From positions 1 to 45,528 of the forward strand of contig CANRAO010000013.1 in the NCBI GenBank assembly GCA_947628615.1: DNA of 45,528 nt, in the 5' to 3' direction. The notes under the pieces are model-generated. The model saw only the letters and a program-made list of their open reading frames with translations. It ran no database searches and was not told where the DNA came from. Positions within the stretch are counted from its first letter, which is position 1. The number at the start of each line of letters is the position of its first letter. The stretch comes from an uncultured Clostridia bacterium (GTDB lineage Bacteria; Bacillota; Clostridia; Oscillospirales; Ruminococcaceae). Both the position numbers and the translations under genes were made by a program. This document shows positions 38,067-45,528 of the stretch, in pieces.

Positions 38067-38936
38067 ATGGCAAAAAAAAGGCTAGGAAAGGGTATGGACG
38101 CTCTGTTTTTTGATAGCGGAGAGGAAAAAACTTCGTCTTCTTCGGCGGCGAACACGTTAAGGCTTTCGGAAATTGAGCCTAACAGATCACAGCCGAGAAC
38201 AGAGTTTGACGATAACGCTATAGAAAATCTTGCTGAATCTATACGTCAGCACGGAGTTTTACAACCCATTCTTGTAAGACCGATCCCTACGGGCGGTTAT
38301 CAGATAGTTGCAGGTGAACGCCGCTGGAGAGCGGCAAGAATAGCCGGATTGAGCGAGGTTCCTGTTCTTATAAAGGATTTGAGCGATTTTGAAACAATGC
38401 AGATCGCGTTGATAGAAAACCTCCAGCGTGAAGATTTAAACCCGATAGAAGAAGCACAGGGCTATGAAAAGCTGATGAATGAGTATAATATGACTCAAGA
38501 GCAGGTCGCAGAAACAATTGGTAAATCACGACCGGCTATTGCAAATTCACTCAGACTTTTAAAATTAGACGATGAAACACAAAAAATGCTAAAAAACGGC
38601 GAATTATCAGCGGGTCATGCAAAGGCATTGGCAGGAGTTAATGATGTTAAGCTGAGACAGGAGCTTGCAAAGAAAGCGGCTTTAGACAAGCTCTCGGTAA
38701 GACAGCTTGAAAAAATTATATCATTGGGCGAGAAAAAGTCTAAAAAGTCGAAGACTTCAATTCGATATGAAAACACTTATGCTGCGGAGCTTGAAGCGGC
38801 ATTGCAGTCTGTGTTCGGGCAAAAAACGGAGGTCTCTGCAAGGGCTGACGGAAGTTATACTATAAAAATAAAGGTCAAGAACAAAGACGAGCTGGACGAG
38901 TTTGTAAAGAACTGTTCGGCTGATCTTGAGAAATAA
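38067..38936 (+). CDS. parB: Chromosome partitioning protein ParB/Spo0J
   Basis: 289 residues. The N-terminus MAKKRLGKGMDALF is the usual ParA-interacting segment. The CTPase motif is GERRWR at 83-88, with ENLQREDLNPIEEA and a helix-turn-helix (MTQEQVAETIGKSRPAIANSLRLL). It should bind the parS pair upstream of parA and spread along DNA by CTP switching. AAGGAGG precedes the ATG. Clear paralogue of noc, three genes downstream of rsmG. Confidence 0.96.
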   Translation: MAKKRLGKGMDALFFDSGEEKTSSSSAANTLRLSEIEPNRSQPRTEFDDNAIENLAESIRQHGVLQPILVRPIPTGGYQIVAGERRWRAARIAGLSEVPVLIKDLSDFETMQIALIENLQREDLNPIEEAQGYEKLMNEYNMTQEQVAETIGKSRPAIANSLRLLKLDDETQKMLKNGELSAGHAKALAGVNDVKLRQELAKKAALDKLSVRQLEKIISLGEKKSKKSKTSIRYENTYAAELEAALQSVFGQKTEVSARADGSYTIKIKVKNKDELDEFVKNCSADLEK

Positions 38937-38963
38937 ACATCTAAAATTGAGGAGAAAGTATTT

Positions 38964-40244
38964 ATGTTAGACATCAAATTTTTAAGAGAAAATCCTGATA
39001 TTATAAAAGAAAACATAAAAAAGAAATTTCAGGATGAGAAAATCAAACTTGTTGACGAGGTTATAGAGCTTGATGAAAAGTACAGAGCGGCAAAAACACG
39101 CTGCGATAATCTAAGGAGTCAGCGAAATAAGATAAGCAAGCAGATCGGCGGGCTTATGGCAAAGGGCGAAAAAGAAGAAGCTGAGAAGGTCAAGACACAG
39201 GTCGGAGAGATTAATAATGAGCTTTCTACATTAGAGGTCAGCGAGAGTGATCTTTCACAGCAGATAAGAGAAATAATGTTAGTTATTCCGAATATTATTG
39301 ATGACAGCGTGCCTATCGGAAAGGACGACAGCGAAAATGTCGAAATCGAGAAGTTCGGCGAGCCACTCGTTCCTGACTTTGAAGTTCCTTATCACGTTGA
39401 TATTATGGAAAAACTAAACGGAATTGATATAGACAGTGCGAGAAAGACTTCGGGCAACGGATTTTATTATCTTTCGGGAGATATTGCGAGACTTCACTCT
39501 GCGATACTTTCATATGCAAGAGACTTTATGATAGACAGAGGTTTCACATATTATATTCCGCCATTTATGATAAGAAGCAGTGTTGTTACGGGAGTAATGT
39601 CATTTGCTGAAATGGAAGGTATGATGTATAAAATTGAGGGCGAAGACCTTTATCTTATCGGTACCAGCGAACACTCTATGATAGGAAAGTTTATTGATAC
39701 AATTTTAAAAGAAGACGAACTTCCTAAGACGCTGACAAGCTATTCTCCGTGCTTTAGAAAAGAGGTCGGGGCTCACGGAATTGAGGAAAGAGGAGTTTAC
39801 CGTATTCATCAGTTTGAAAAGCAGGAGATGATAGTTGTCTGCAAGCCGGAGGATAGTATGAGCTGGTTTGAAAAGCTCTATCATAATACCGTTGATTTCT
39901 TCAGAACGCTTGACATTCCTGTTAGAACTCTTGAATGCTGTTCGGGCGACTTGGCGGATTTGAAGGTCAAGAGCATTGACGTTGAGGCATGGAGTCCACG
40001 TCAGAAGAAGTATTTCGAGGTTGGTTCCTGCTCAAATTTGGGAGACGCTCAGGCAAGACGTCTCGGGATAAGAGTTAAGGGTGCGGACGGGAACAAGTAT
40101 TTTGCGCATACTCTTAACAACACAGTTGTTGCTCCGCCGAGAATGTTGATAGCATTTCTTGAAAATAATCTTAATGAAGACGGCTCGGTGAGAATTCCGG
40201 AGGCTTTGAGAATGTATATGGGCGGAAAGGATTTAATAAAGTAA
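38964..40244 (+). CDS. serS: Seryl-tRNA synthetase
   Basis: Charges tRNA-Ser. It has 426 residues. A long helical arm is at about 30-100, then a class II core with TSEHSMIG, the motif 2 region CFRKEVGAHGIEERGVYRIHQF and FEVGSCSNLGDAQARR. Motif 3 reads LNNTVVAPPRMLIAFLEN; the conserved arginine is kept, but Pro-Pro replaces the small residues seen in E. coli-type enzymes. GAGGAG precedes the ATG at 27 bp from parB, so it may be expressed from the parA transcript. Confidence 0.95.
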   Translation: MLDIKFLRENPDIIKENIKKKFQDEKIKLVDEVIELDEKYRAAKTRCDNLRSQRNKISKQIGGLMAKGEKEEAEKVKTQVGEINNELSTLEVSESDLSQQIREIMLVIPNIIDDSVPIGKDDSENVEIEKFGEPLVPDFEVPYHVDIMEKLNGIDIDSARKTSGNGFYYLSGDIARLHSAILSYARDFMIDRGFTYYIPPFMIRSSVVTGVMSFAEMEGMMYKIEGEDLYLIGTSEHSMIGKFIDTILKEDELPKTLTSYSPCFRKEVGAHGIEERGVYRIHQFEKQEMIVVCKPEDSMSWFEKLYHNTVDFFRTLDIPVRTLECCSGDLADLKVKSIDVEAWSPRQKKYFEVGSCSNLGDAQARRLGIRVKGADGNKYFAHTLNNTVVAPPRMLIAFLENNLNEDGSVRIPEALRMYMGGKDLIK

Positions 40245-40294
40245 AAACAATTTAAACAAAATGTTTTTAATTAGGAATTTTATTCCGCACACTG

Positions 40295-40323
40295 TTGACT
40301 TTAGTGGGATAAAGTTATATAAT
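40295..40323 (+). promoter_or_regulatory. Promoter of serC
   Basis: TTGACT (40295-40300), 17-base spacer, TATAAT (40318-40323), 48 bases upstream of the serC ATG. Confidence 0.78.
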
Positions 40324-40370
40324 ATTAAGGTAATTGCTTTACAAATTAATTTATATGGAGGGTATTAAAA

Positions 40371-41453
40371 ATGGCAAGAGTTTATAATTTCAGTGCCGGT
40401 CCTGCTGTTCTTCCTGAGGAAGTATTAAAAGAAGCAGCAGATGAAATGTTAGATTATAGGGGAACAGGGATGTCCGTAATGGAGATGTCTCACCGTTCAA
40501 AGGCTTTTGATACTATTATCAAAGAGGCTGAACAGGATCTTCGTGAGCTTATGAATATTCCTGACAATTACAAGGTATTATTTTTACAGGGAGGAGCTTC
40601 ACAGCAGTTTGCGGCTATCCCTATGAATCTTATGAAAAATAAGGTTGCAGATTATATTATCACAGGTCAGTGGTCAAAGAAGGCTTTTCAGGAAGCAAAG
40701 AAATACGGTAATGTAAAGGCTGTAGCTTCATCTGAGGATAAGACATATTCTTATATTCCTGATTGCAGCGACTTGGATATTGATGATGACGCAGATTATG
40801 TTTATATCTGCGAGAACAATACAATTTACGGAACAAAGTTTAAAGAGCTTCCTAACACAAAGGGTAAAACTCTTGTAGCAGACGTATCCTCCTGCTTTTT
40901 ATCAGAGCCTGTTGACGTAACAAAGTACGGCGTGATTTACGGCGGAGTTCAGAAGAATATAGGACCTGCCGGAGTAGTAATAGTAATTATCCGTGAGGAT
41001 CTTATCACAGATACTCCTTTAGAGGGAACACCGACAATGCTTACTTATAAAACTCAGGCAGACGCTGATTCTCTTTACAACACACCTCCTTGTTACGGAA
41101 TTTACATCTGCGGAAAGGTATTCAAGTGGATAAAGAAAATGGGCGGACTTGAGGCTATGAAGGCTCACAACGAAAAGAAAGCAAAAATTCTTTATGATTT
41201 CTTGGATCAAAGCGAATTATTCAAGGGAACTGTTGTAGAAAAAGACCGTTCGCTTATGAATGTTCCTTTTGTAACAGGCGACGCTGATTTAGACGCTAAG
41301 TTTGTTGCAGAGGCAAAGGCAGCAGGCTTTGAAAACCTCAAGGGTCACAGAACTGTAGGCGGAATGAGAGCTTCAATTTACAACGCAATGCCTATAGAGG
41401 GTGTTGAAAAACTCGTTGAATTTATGAAGGACTTTGAGGCAAAAAACAAGTAG
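40371..41453 (+). CDS. serC: Phosphoserine aminotransferase
   Basis: Converts 3-phosphohydroxypyruvate to phosphoserine with glutamate and PLP. It has 360 residues. The N-terminus RVYNFSAGPAVLPEEVL is diagnostic, and the PLP lysine is K195 in GGVQKNIGPAG. HRTVGGMRASIYNAMP near the end binds substrate phosphate. TGGAGGG precedes the ATG. Followed by serA, giving two of the three enzymes of serine synthesis; serB is not in the window. Confidence 0.96.
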   Translation: MARVYNFSAGPAVLPEEVLKEAADEMLDYRGTGMSVMEMSHRSKAFDTIIKEAEQDLRELMNIPDNYKVLFLQGGASQQFAAIPMNLMKNKVADYIITGQWSKKAFQEAKKYGNVKAVASSEDKTYSYIPDCSDLDIDDDADYVYICENNTIYGTKFKELPNTKGKTLVADVSSCFLSEPVDVTKYGVIYGGVQKNIGPAGVVIVIIREDLITDTPLEGTPTMLTYKTQADADSLYNTPPCYGIYICGKVFKWIKKMGGLEAMKAHNEKKAKILYDFLDQSELFKGTVVEKDRSLMNVPFVTGDADLDAKFVAEAKAAGFENLKGHRTVGGMRASIYNAMPIEGVEKLVEFMKDFEAKNK

Positions 41454-41500
41454 ACATCATATGTTATATTACATAACAAAAATTTAAGGGGTTAATAGAA

Positions 41501-42655
41501 ATGTATAATATTAAAACATTGAACAAAATATCTGCCGTAGGGGTAGATAACTTTGATAAGTCGAAATACAATGTTGCTGACGACATTGAAAATCCTGACG
41601 CAATAATGGTGCGTTCTGCATCAATGCACGAGATGGAATTCGGAGATAATCTTCTTGCTATTGCAAGAGCAGGAGCAGGAACAAACAATATTCCTGTTGA
41701 TAAGTGTGTGGAAAACGGTATCTGCGTATTTAATACACCCGGTGCAAATGCAAACGCTGTAAAAGAGCTTGCTGTATGCGGATTGCTTTTAGCTTCAAGA
41801 AAAGTTCCTGAGGCTATGGATTGGGCAAAGACATTAAAAGGCAAGGGCGACGAGGTTGAAAAGCTCGTTGAAAAAGGAAAGGGACAGTTTGTAGGTCCTG
41901 AGATTTTAGGAAAAACTCTTGGTCTGGTAGGTCTTGGAGCTATCGGCGGAAAGCTGGCTAACATTGCGGTTTCTCTGGGTATGAACGTAATCGGCTACGA
42001 TCCTTATTTGTCAGTTAGTGCGGCTCTTGACTTGAAACCTCAGGTTAAGGTAACACCTCATCTTGACGAGGTATATGCTAATGCTGATTATCTGTCGCTC
42101 CACCTCCCGTTTAATTCTGAGACAAAGGGTTCTATCAATGCTGACGCATTTGCAAAGATGAAGGACGGCGTAAGAATTCTCAACTTTGCAAGAGGCCCTC
42201 TTGTTGACTATGATGATATTTTGAAAGCTCTTTCAAGCGGTAAGGTTGCAAGATATGTAACCGATTTCCCGGGAGATAAGGTTTTGTGCGAGGAAAATGT
42301 TGTATGTATTCCTCACTTGGGAGCTTCAACTCCTGAATCTGAGGACAACTGTGCATATATGGCAGCAGCTGAGCTTATTGATTACATCGAGAACGGAAAC
42401 ATCACAAACTCGGTTAATCTTCCTAATGCTGAGCTTACAAAGACAGGAGACGCTCTTGTTTGCATAATTCACAAGAATATTCCGTCAATTATTTCGCAGA
42501 TTACCACAAAGGTTTCAGAAAACGGCGGAAATATCGAGAACCTTGTGAACAAGTCAAAGAAAGACTGGTCATACACAATGCTTGATGTAACAGGCAAGGT
42601 TGACGCTGACGAGTTTAAGGACATTGAGGGAATTACAAAGGTAAGAGTGCTTTAA
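41501..42655 (+). CDS. serA: D-3-phosphoglycerate dehydrogenase
   Basis: First enzyme of serine synthesis, NAD-dependent. It has 384 residues. GLVGLGAIGGKLANIA forms the NAD-binding fold, LNFARGPLVDYDD and IPHLGASTPESEDNC (catalytic histidine) are typical of D-2-hydroxyacid dehydrogenases, and an ACT-like regulatory part ends the protein from about residue 315. This is the short form without the intervening domain. AAGGGG precedes the ATG, 47 bp after serC. Serine feedback through the ACT part is likely but not shown. Confidence 0.94.
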   Translation: MYNIKTLNKISAVGVDNFDKSKYNVADDIENPDAIMVRSASMHEMEFGDNLLAIARAGAGTNNIPVDKCVENGICVFNTPGANANAVKELAVCGLLLASRKVPEAMDWAKTLKGKGDEVEKLVEKGKGQFVGPEILGKTLGLVGLGAIGGKLANIAVSLGMNVIGYDPYLSVSAALDLKPQVKVTPHLDEVYANADYLSLHLPFNSETKGSINADAFAKMKDGVRILNFARGPLVDYDDILKALSSGKVARYVTDFPGDKVLCEENVVCIPHLGASTPESEDNCAYMAAAELIDYIENGNITNSVNLPNAELTKTGDALVCIIHKNIPSIISQITTKVSENGGNIENLVNKSKKDWSYTMLDVTGKVDADEFKDIEGITKVRVL

Positions 42656-42681
42656 TAGTTTAGAATGAATATTACAGAAAA

Positions 42682-42718
42682 GACGAGCGAAATGCTTTTG
42701 CTGATCGCCCGTTTTTTT
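42682..42718 (+). terminator. Intrinsic terminator after serA
   Basis: ACGAGCGA (42683-42690) pairs with TCGCCCGT (42705-42712) except one internal mismatch, followed by seven T. Confidence 0.78.
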
Positions 42719-42729
42719 ATTGAATTATA

Positions 42730-42760
42730 AAAAGGAGCCAGTTATTTGGCTCCTTTTGTT
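42730..42760. terminator. Second terminator, serving the grpB-side operon
   Basis: AAAAGGAGCCA (42730-42740) pairs perfectly with TGGCTCCTTTT (42747-42757), A and T runs on both sides, so usable in both directions. Confidence 0.83.
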
Positions 42761-42791
42761 TTATATTTAGTTTAAAAAAGAATTTAGAACA

Positions 42792-43335
42792 TCATTTTTG
42801 AGAATTTCTCCACTGTTGTGCTTCACGCAGTAATCTTGATATAGTTTCACTTTTTTCTTGGGTGTATGCTTTTCGGTTATTGGAGTACTTTATTGCTAAT
42901 TTATGTTTTAATTCATCATATTCTTTTGCTTTATTTGGGTGAGCATTAAGATAATCACGAAAGTTAAGATAATTATACCAATTAGAACTATCAGCTTTTA
43001 CAATATGGATATGATGTGTTTTAATATCATTTTCCAAATCGCCCATTAAAAATAAAATTTGTCCAAAATTCTCGACCTTTCGATAGATAATACCATTCTC
43101 TTTCAGCAAGTTCACATAAGGCATAACATCGTTTAATTCATTGACTGCAACAGCAATATCAATTATCGGTTTTGCAGAAACCCATTTAATTGAAGTGCTG
43201 CCTATATGCTGAACATCAATGCAAACATCACCTAATATCCGCTTTATCAGCTTTATAGTTTTTTCAGCATTTTCTTCCCACTCAGTAGTGTGAGATAAAA
43301 GTTCAACAGTATTAGTCTTTAGTCCAATTATACAT
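42792..43335 (-). pseudogene. GrpB/UPF0157 family protein, frameshifted at its start
   Basis: An open frame from 43357 to 42792 encodes a full GrpB-type protein (GLKTNTVELL, DVQHIGSTSIKW, AKPIIDIAVAV, HHIHIVKADSSNW), but contains no ATG, GTG or TTG before an internal ATG at 43124 that would remove about 70 conserved residues. The ATG with GAGGAA upstream is at 43333-43335, in the wrong frame by one base. Deleting one A of the AA after ATG-TAT gives M-Y-I-G-L-K, a normal start. So either one base is inserted, there is a sequencing error, or a rare ATA/ATT start (43329-43331) is used. The family is nucleotidyltransferase-like; its function is not settled. Confidence 0.75.
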
Positions 43336-43386
43336 ATTTCCTCAATAATTTTTTCTTCACAAAACTATGTATTTGTATAGCCTAGC

Positions 43387-43824
43387 CTATTTAAGCCATT
43401 GAATAAAAGCAAGTTTATCACTGCTGTTATACCCTGCGTTACTATAAAATTTAAGTGTTTTCTCTTCCTTTGAACCTGTAAGCAACATCATTTTATAACA
43501 ATTTGTCTTTACTGCAATTTCTTTGGCATAATTCAAACATTCTGTTGCATATCCTTTTTCTCGGTAATCTTTATGGGTAACAACATTTTCTATAAATGCG
43601 TATGGTCTGATATTCCTTGTTAAATTCGGAATAATCACACAAACACAAGAGGATACTATTTTATTGTCGATTTCATTAACGATAATGTGATGATTTTCAT
43701 CTTGAATAATAGTATCCCATGTATTTTTTAAATGTTCTGTCATTTCCGGCACAGAATCCTCATGCAAAAATAAATACAATTTTAATAATTCATTTAATTC
43801 GTTTTCAGCAATTTCTCTAACCAT
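43387..43824 (-). CDS. GNAT family N-acetyltransferase
   Basis: 145 residues. Acetyl-CoA binding motif A is AFIENVVTHKDYREKGYATECL (written YREKGYATECL at its core), and motif B includes KMMLLTGSKEEKTLKFYSNAGY. A normal complete GNAT domain with no extra domains; the acceptor cannot be predicted. It lies between the pyrophosphatase-like gene (27 bp) and the grpB-like gene in a minus-strand group that begins with tatD. Confidence 0.88.
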   Translation of the reverse strand: MVREIAENELNELLKLYLFLHEDSVPEMTEHLKNTWDTIIQDENHHIIVNEIDNKIVSSCVCVIIPNLTRNIRPYAFIENVVTHKDYREKGYATECLNYAKEIAVKTNCYKMMLLTGSKEEKTLKFYSNAGYNSSDKLAFIQWLK

Positions 43825-43851
43825 ATAACCCCTCTGATTTATGTTAAGTAA

Positions 43852-44175
43852 TTACATTATAACTTCCGATTTATAATATTGTTCTTGAAATTTTATTTGT
43901 TCCATTATTTCTTCTTTGGTGAAAGTGATATTTTCAGGACAGACTACCCATTTTTCTTCTACATCGTCAAACCTATGAATTATCGCAATGATTTTACCTG
44001 TGAATTTCTCAACGGGTTCGTTTACACCTAAAATGTAAGCGTCCTGTTCCTCACCGTCAGGTGCGATAATTCCTTCAATATACCCATAGTTAATTGGATA
44101 ATACATATCTTTGTGTTCCGGATGGTAGCTCCCAAGAGGTCTGTCAACAGTAACCGTAACGATTTTTCCTATCAT
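43852..44175 (-). CDS. Short inorganic pyrophosphatase-like protein
   Basis: 107 residues with sequence features of family I pyrophosphatases: YYPINYGYIEGIIAPDGEEQDAYILG, which resembles the NYGY and DGDxxD metal-binding region. It is much shorter than the classical enzyme (about 175), lacking most of the C-terminal half, and ends with helices rich in Glu and Lys. Similar short proteins are annotated as pyrophosphatases in Clostridia, but activity should not be assumed. GGGGGAG precedes the ATG; tatD lies upstream by 24 bp. Confidence 0.7.
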   Translation of the reverse strand: MIGKIVTVTVDRPLGSYHPEHKDMYYPINYGYIEGIIAPDGEEQDAYILGVNEPVEKFTGKIIAIIHRFDDVEEKWVVCPENITFTKEEIMEQIKFQEQYYKSEVIM

Positions 44176-44199
44176 AATAGCTCCCCCTGATTTTTATAT

Positions 44200-44994
44200 T
44201 TATAAACTAATACCAAACAATTCGCACACATTATTTGTCGTAATATTCAGCACTTCTTGAGGTGTAATCCCTTTAGATTCTGCGACTTTCTTTGCTATCT
44301 CGCTTATCATTGTCGAATCGCATCTATGTCCCCGATAAGGTTCGGGAGCCATATATGGTGCGTCTGTTTCAAGCAGGAGTTTGTCTATCGGAATTACTTC
44401 AAGGGCTTTATTAGCTTTTTTTGCATTTTTAAAGGTCAGTGCTCCTGTAAAGCTGATATACATTCCTATTGCCAGAACTTCTTTTGCGGTTTCGCCAGAA
44501 CCTGAAAAGCAATGTACTACACCCTTTGGTTTAAGCTGTTTTAGGATATTCATACCGTCCTCGGTTGCGTCACGCAGATGCACAATAACAGGAAGCCCTA
44601 ACTCATTAGCAAGCAAGACTTGCTGTGTAAAAACTTCAATCTGACGAACCTTGTCGTAATTCTCATAGTGGTAGTCAAGACCTATCTCGCCTATTGCGAC
44701 GATTTTGTTTTTGCCTTGCTTTCTGTCCTTTTTGACAAGCTCACGGAGTTTTTTAATATAGTCTCTGTCTGCCTTGACTATACAGTTCGGATCAGGGTGA
44801 AACCCGACGCTTGTATAGAAGTTTTTGAATTTTTCTGACATTTTTAATCCGAAGTCGGCAGACTCAAGGTCGGTAGCGGCGTGGATCATGCCGACTACGG
44901 TGCTGTTGAGTGCATTTGCTATTACATCTTCGCAGTCAGACTTAAACTTATAGTCATCATAATGACAGTGTGAGTCAAAAATATTATTCAGCAT
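44200..44994 (-). CDS. tatD: TatD family metal-dependent DNase
   Basis: 264 residues, TIM-barrel hydrolase. Metal ligands H9 and H11 (FDSHCHYDD), IGEIGLDYHYE, VIVHLRDA, VVHCFSG and LLETDAPYMAPEPYRG are all present. These enzymes are 3'-exonucleases linked to DNA repair. The start is ATG 44994 with AAAGAGGAA upstream. First gene of the tatD-pyrophosphatase-GNAT-grpB group, with its own promoter. Confidence 0.94.
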   Translation of the reverse strand: MLNNIFDSHCHYDDYKFKSDCEDVIANALNSTVVGMIHAATDLESADFGLKMSEKFKNFYTSVGFHPDPNCIVKADRDYIKKLRELVKKDRKQGKNKIVAIGEIGLDYHYENYDKVRQIEVFTQQVLLANELGLPVIVHLRDATEDGMNILKQLKPKGVVHCFSGSGETAKEVLAIGMYISFTGALTFKNAKKANKALEVIPIDKLLLETDAPYMAPEPYRGHRCDSTMISEIAKKVAESKGITPQEVLNITTNNVCELFGISL

Positions 44995-45027
44995 TTTATT
45001 TTCCTCTTTATTAGAATTTTCTAATAT

Positions 45028-45056
45028 ATTCTATCATAAAGATACCGATTTTGCAA
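45028..45056 (-). promoter_or_regulatory. Promoter of the tatD group
   Basis: On the minus strand: TTGCAA (plus 45051-45056), 17-base spacer, TAGAAT (plus 45028-45033). Confidence 0.65.
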
Positions 45057-45082
45057 CAAAAAAGCAAAGAACTTAAGTAATT

Positions 45083-45405
45083 AAAAGTTTTCAGTCAGGC
45101 CTTTTTCCCGGTGAGCCACCGGAAGCATTCTGCCTTTGAAAAGTTTCTATAAATGACAAACGCTGATCAACGGCAGGTAAGACTACCTACAAATAACAAA
45201 CGTGGGATACTGAATGTTTACATTTAACAAAGTTAAAACACGGATTGGATCCAACGTCATCGTTGGGCAGGTCAAGGGCGCAGCCCTGTCGCCAACCGCA
45301 GTTGGCGAAATTCCTTACGGAGTGCGCTCCGCAAAAGGTGAATTAAAAAACAATCCGGTGGATTGTTTTTTAAGAGGAAAAGCCCTGCAAGAGAGGGCTT
45401 TTCCT
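45083..45405. repeat. Array of eight perfect hairpins, unknown element
   Basis: Eight gap-free stems in 300 bp: CCGGTG/CACCGG (45108-45122), AGGTA/TACCT (45175-45188), CCAACG/CGTTGG (45251-45266), AGGGC/GCCCT (45275-45287), TCGCCAAC/GTTGGCGA (45289-45308), CGGAG/CTCCG (45318-45331), a 12-bp stem 45345-45356 with 45360-45371, and a 12-bp stem 45375-45386 with 45394-45405. Most loops are 3-4 bases. Also present are the direct repeat AAAAGTTT (45083, 45140) and AAATGACAAACG/AAATAACAAACG 40 bp apart. More GC-rich than the surroundings. The last two stems can act as terminators. A 65-codon frame through it is judged chance. Confidence 0.6.
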
Positions 45406-45451
45406 AAATAAATTAATTATTAATTTTAATAATTTAAAACAAATTATAACT

Positions 45452-45528
45452 TTAGTCAGCAAACAAAGGCGTTGATAAGTAACGGTCTCCCGTATCGGGA
45501 AGAAGTGCTACAATAGTTTTTCCCTTGT
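45452..45528 (-). CDS. cysK: Cysteine synthase, 3' end only
   Basis: The last 25 codons on the minus strand read ...GKTIVALLPDTGDRYLSTPL followed by FAD and TAA. This is the conserved C-terminus of O-acetylserine sulfhydrylase (CysK). The rest of the gene is outside the window. It would convert O-acetylserine and sulfide to cysteine. It points towards the hairpin array, the last two stems of which could terminate it. Confidence 0.85.
   Translation of the reverse strand, partial: KGKTIVALLPDTGDRYLSTPLFAD

Noticed and set aside
45083-45240. Known riboswitch (cobalamin, ZTP or SAM type) at the left of the hairpin array
   Set aside because: Fragments such as CCGGTGAGCCACCGG recall parts of some classes, but the full consensus is absent on both strands and no suitable gene follows.
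45214-45411. 65-codon open frame over the hairpin array
   Set aside because: No ribosome binding site, and the frame is dictated by the palindromes; the sequence has no protein-like character. Kept as an element rather than a gene.

Overview
AT-rich window that reads as the replication-origin region of a spore-forming-lineage Firmicute, most likely a Clostridia/Oscillospirales (Ruminococcaceae-type) gut bacterium. Supports are the gene order dnaA-dnaN-yaaA-recF-remB-gyrB-gyrA on one side and rpmH-rnpA-yidD-yidC-jag-mnmE-mnmG-rsmG-noc-parA-parB on the other, sporulation-associated genes (gpr, spoVG), strong Shine-Dalgarno sequences, a fabK-type fatty-acid operon and sigma-A-like promoters. I cannot assign a species from the sequence alone.

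Layout. 1-1867 (minus): a collagen-like Gly-X-Y protein running off the left edge, with a TPR-containing family-2 glycosyltransferase directly upstream in the same orientation. 2046-3341: a FAD oxidoreductase with a C-terminal Rieske domain. 3411-13041: fatty-acid synthesis, with fabD transcribed divergently from fabH-fabK-fabG-fabF-accB-fabZ-accC-accD-accA-acpP; a folded-looking leader precedes fabH and acpP has its own internal promoter. 13042-13852: a gene-free stretch with hairpins and a strong minus-strand promoter. 13853-18348: NUDIX hydrolase, spoVG, murC, lexA, rpsT, gpr. 18349-18554: terminators and a remnant of a membrane-protein gene. 18555-28535 (minus): gyrA, a YcxB-like membrane protein, gyrB, remB, recF, yaaA, dnaN, oriC with a perfect DnaA-trio tract, dnaA. 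28945-38936 (plus): rpmH through parB, with two parS sites between noc and parA. 38964-42655: serS and the serine pathway genes serC-serA. 42792-44994 (minus): grpB-like gene with a start-proximal frameshift, GNAT acetyltransferase, short pyrophosphatase-like protein, tatD. 45083-45405: a dense array of perfect hairpins. 45452-45528: 3' end of cysK, cut by the right edge.

How it works together. The centre is the chromosome replication and segregation hub: DnaA opens oriC between dnaA and dnaN, the sliding clamp, RecF and gyrase are encoded leftward, and ParABS/Noc rightward. The fab/acc block encodes essentially all enzymes of malonyl-CoA formation and type II chain elongation, and neither a FapR nor a FabT gene is next to it. 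The most unusual sequence is non-coding: the 45.1-45.4 kb hairpin array, the three-way-junction-like fabH leader, the promoter/terminator overlap in front of parA, and the promoter at 13.4 kb that would make an RNA converging on acpP. These are sequence-based inferences; no searches or folding calculations were run.
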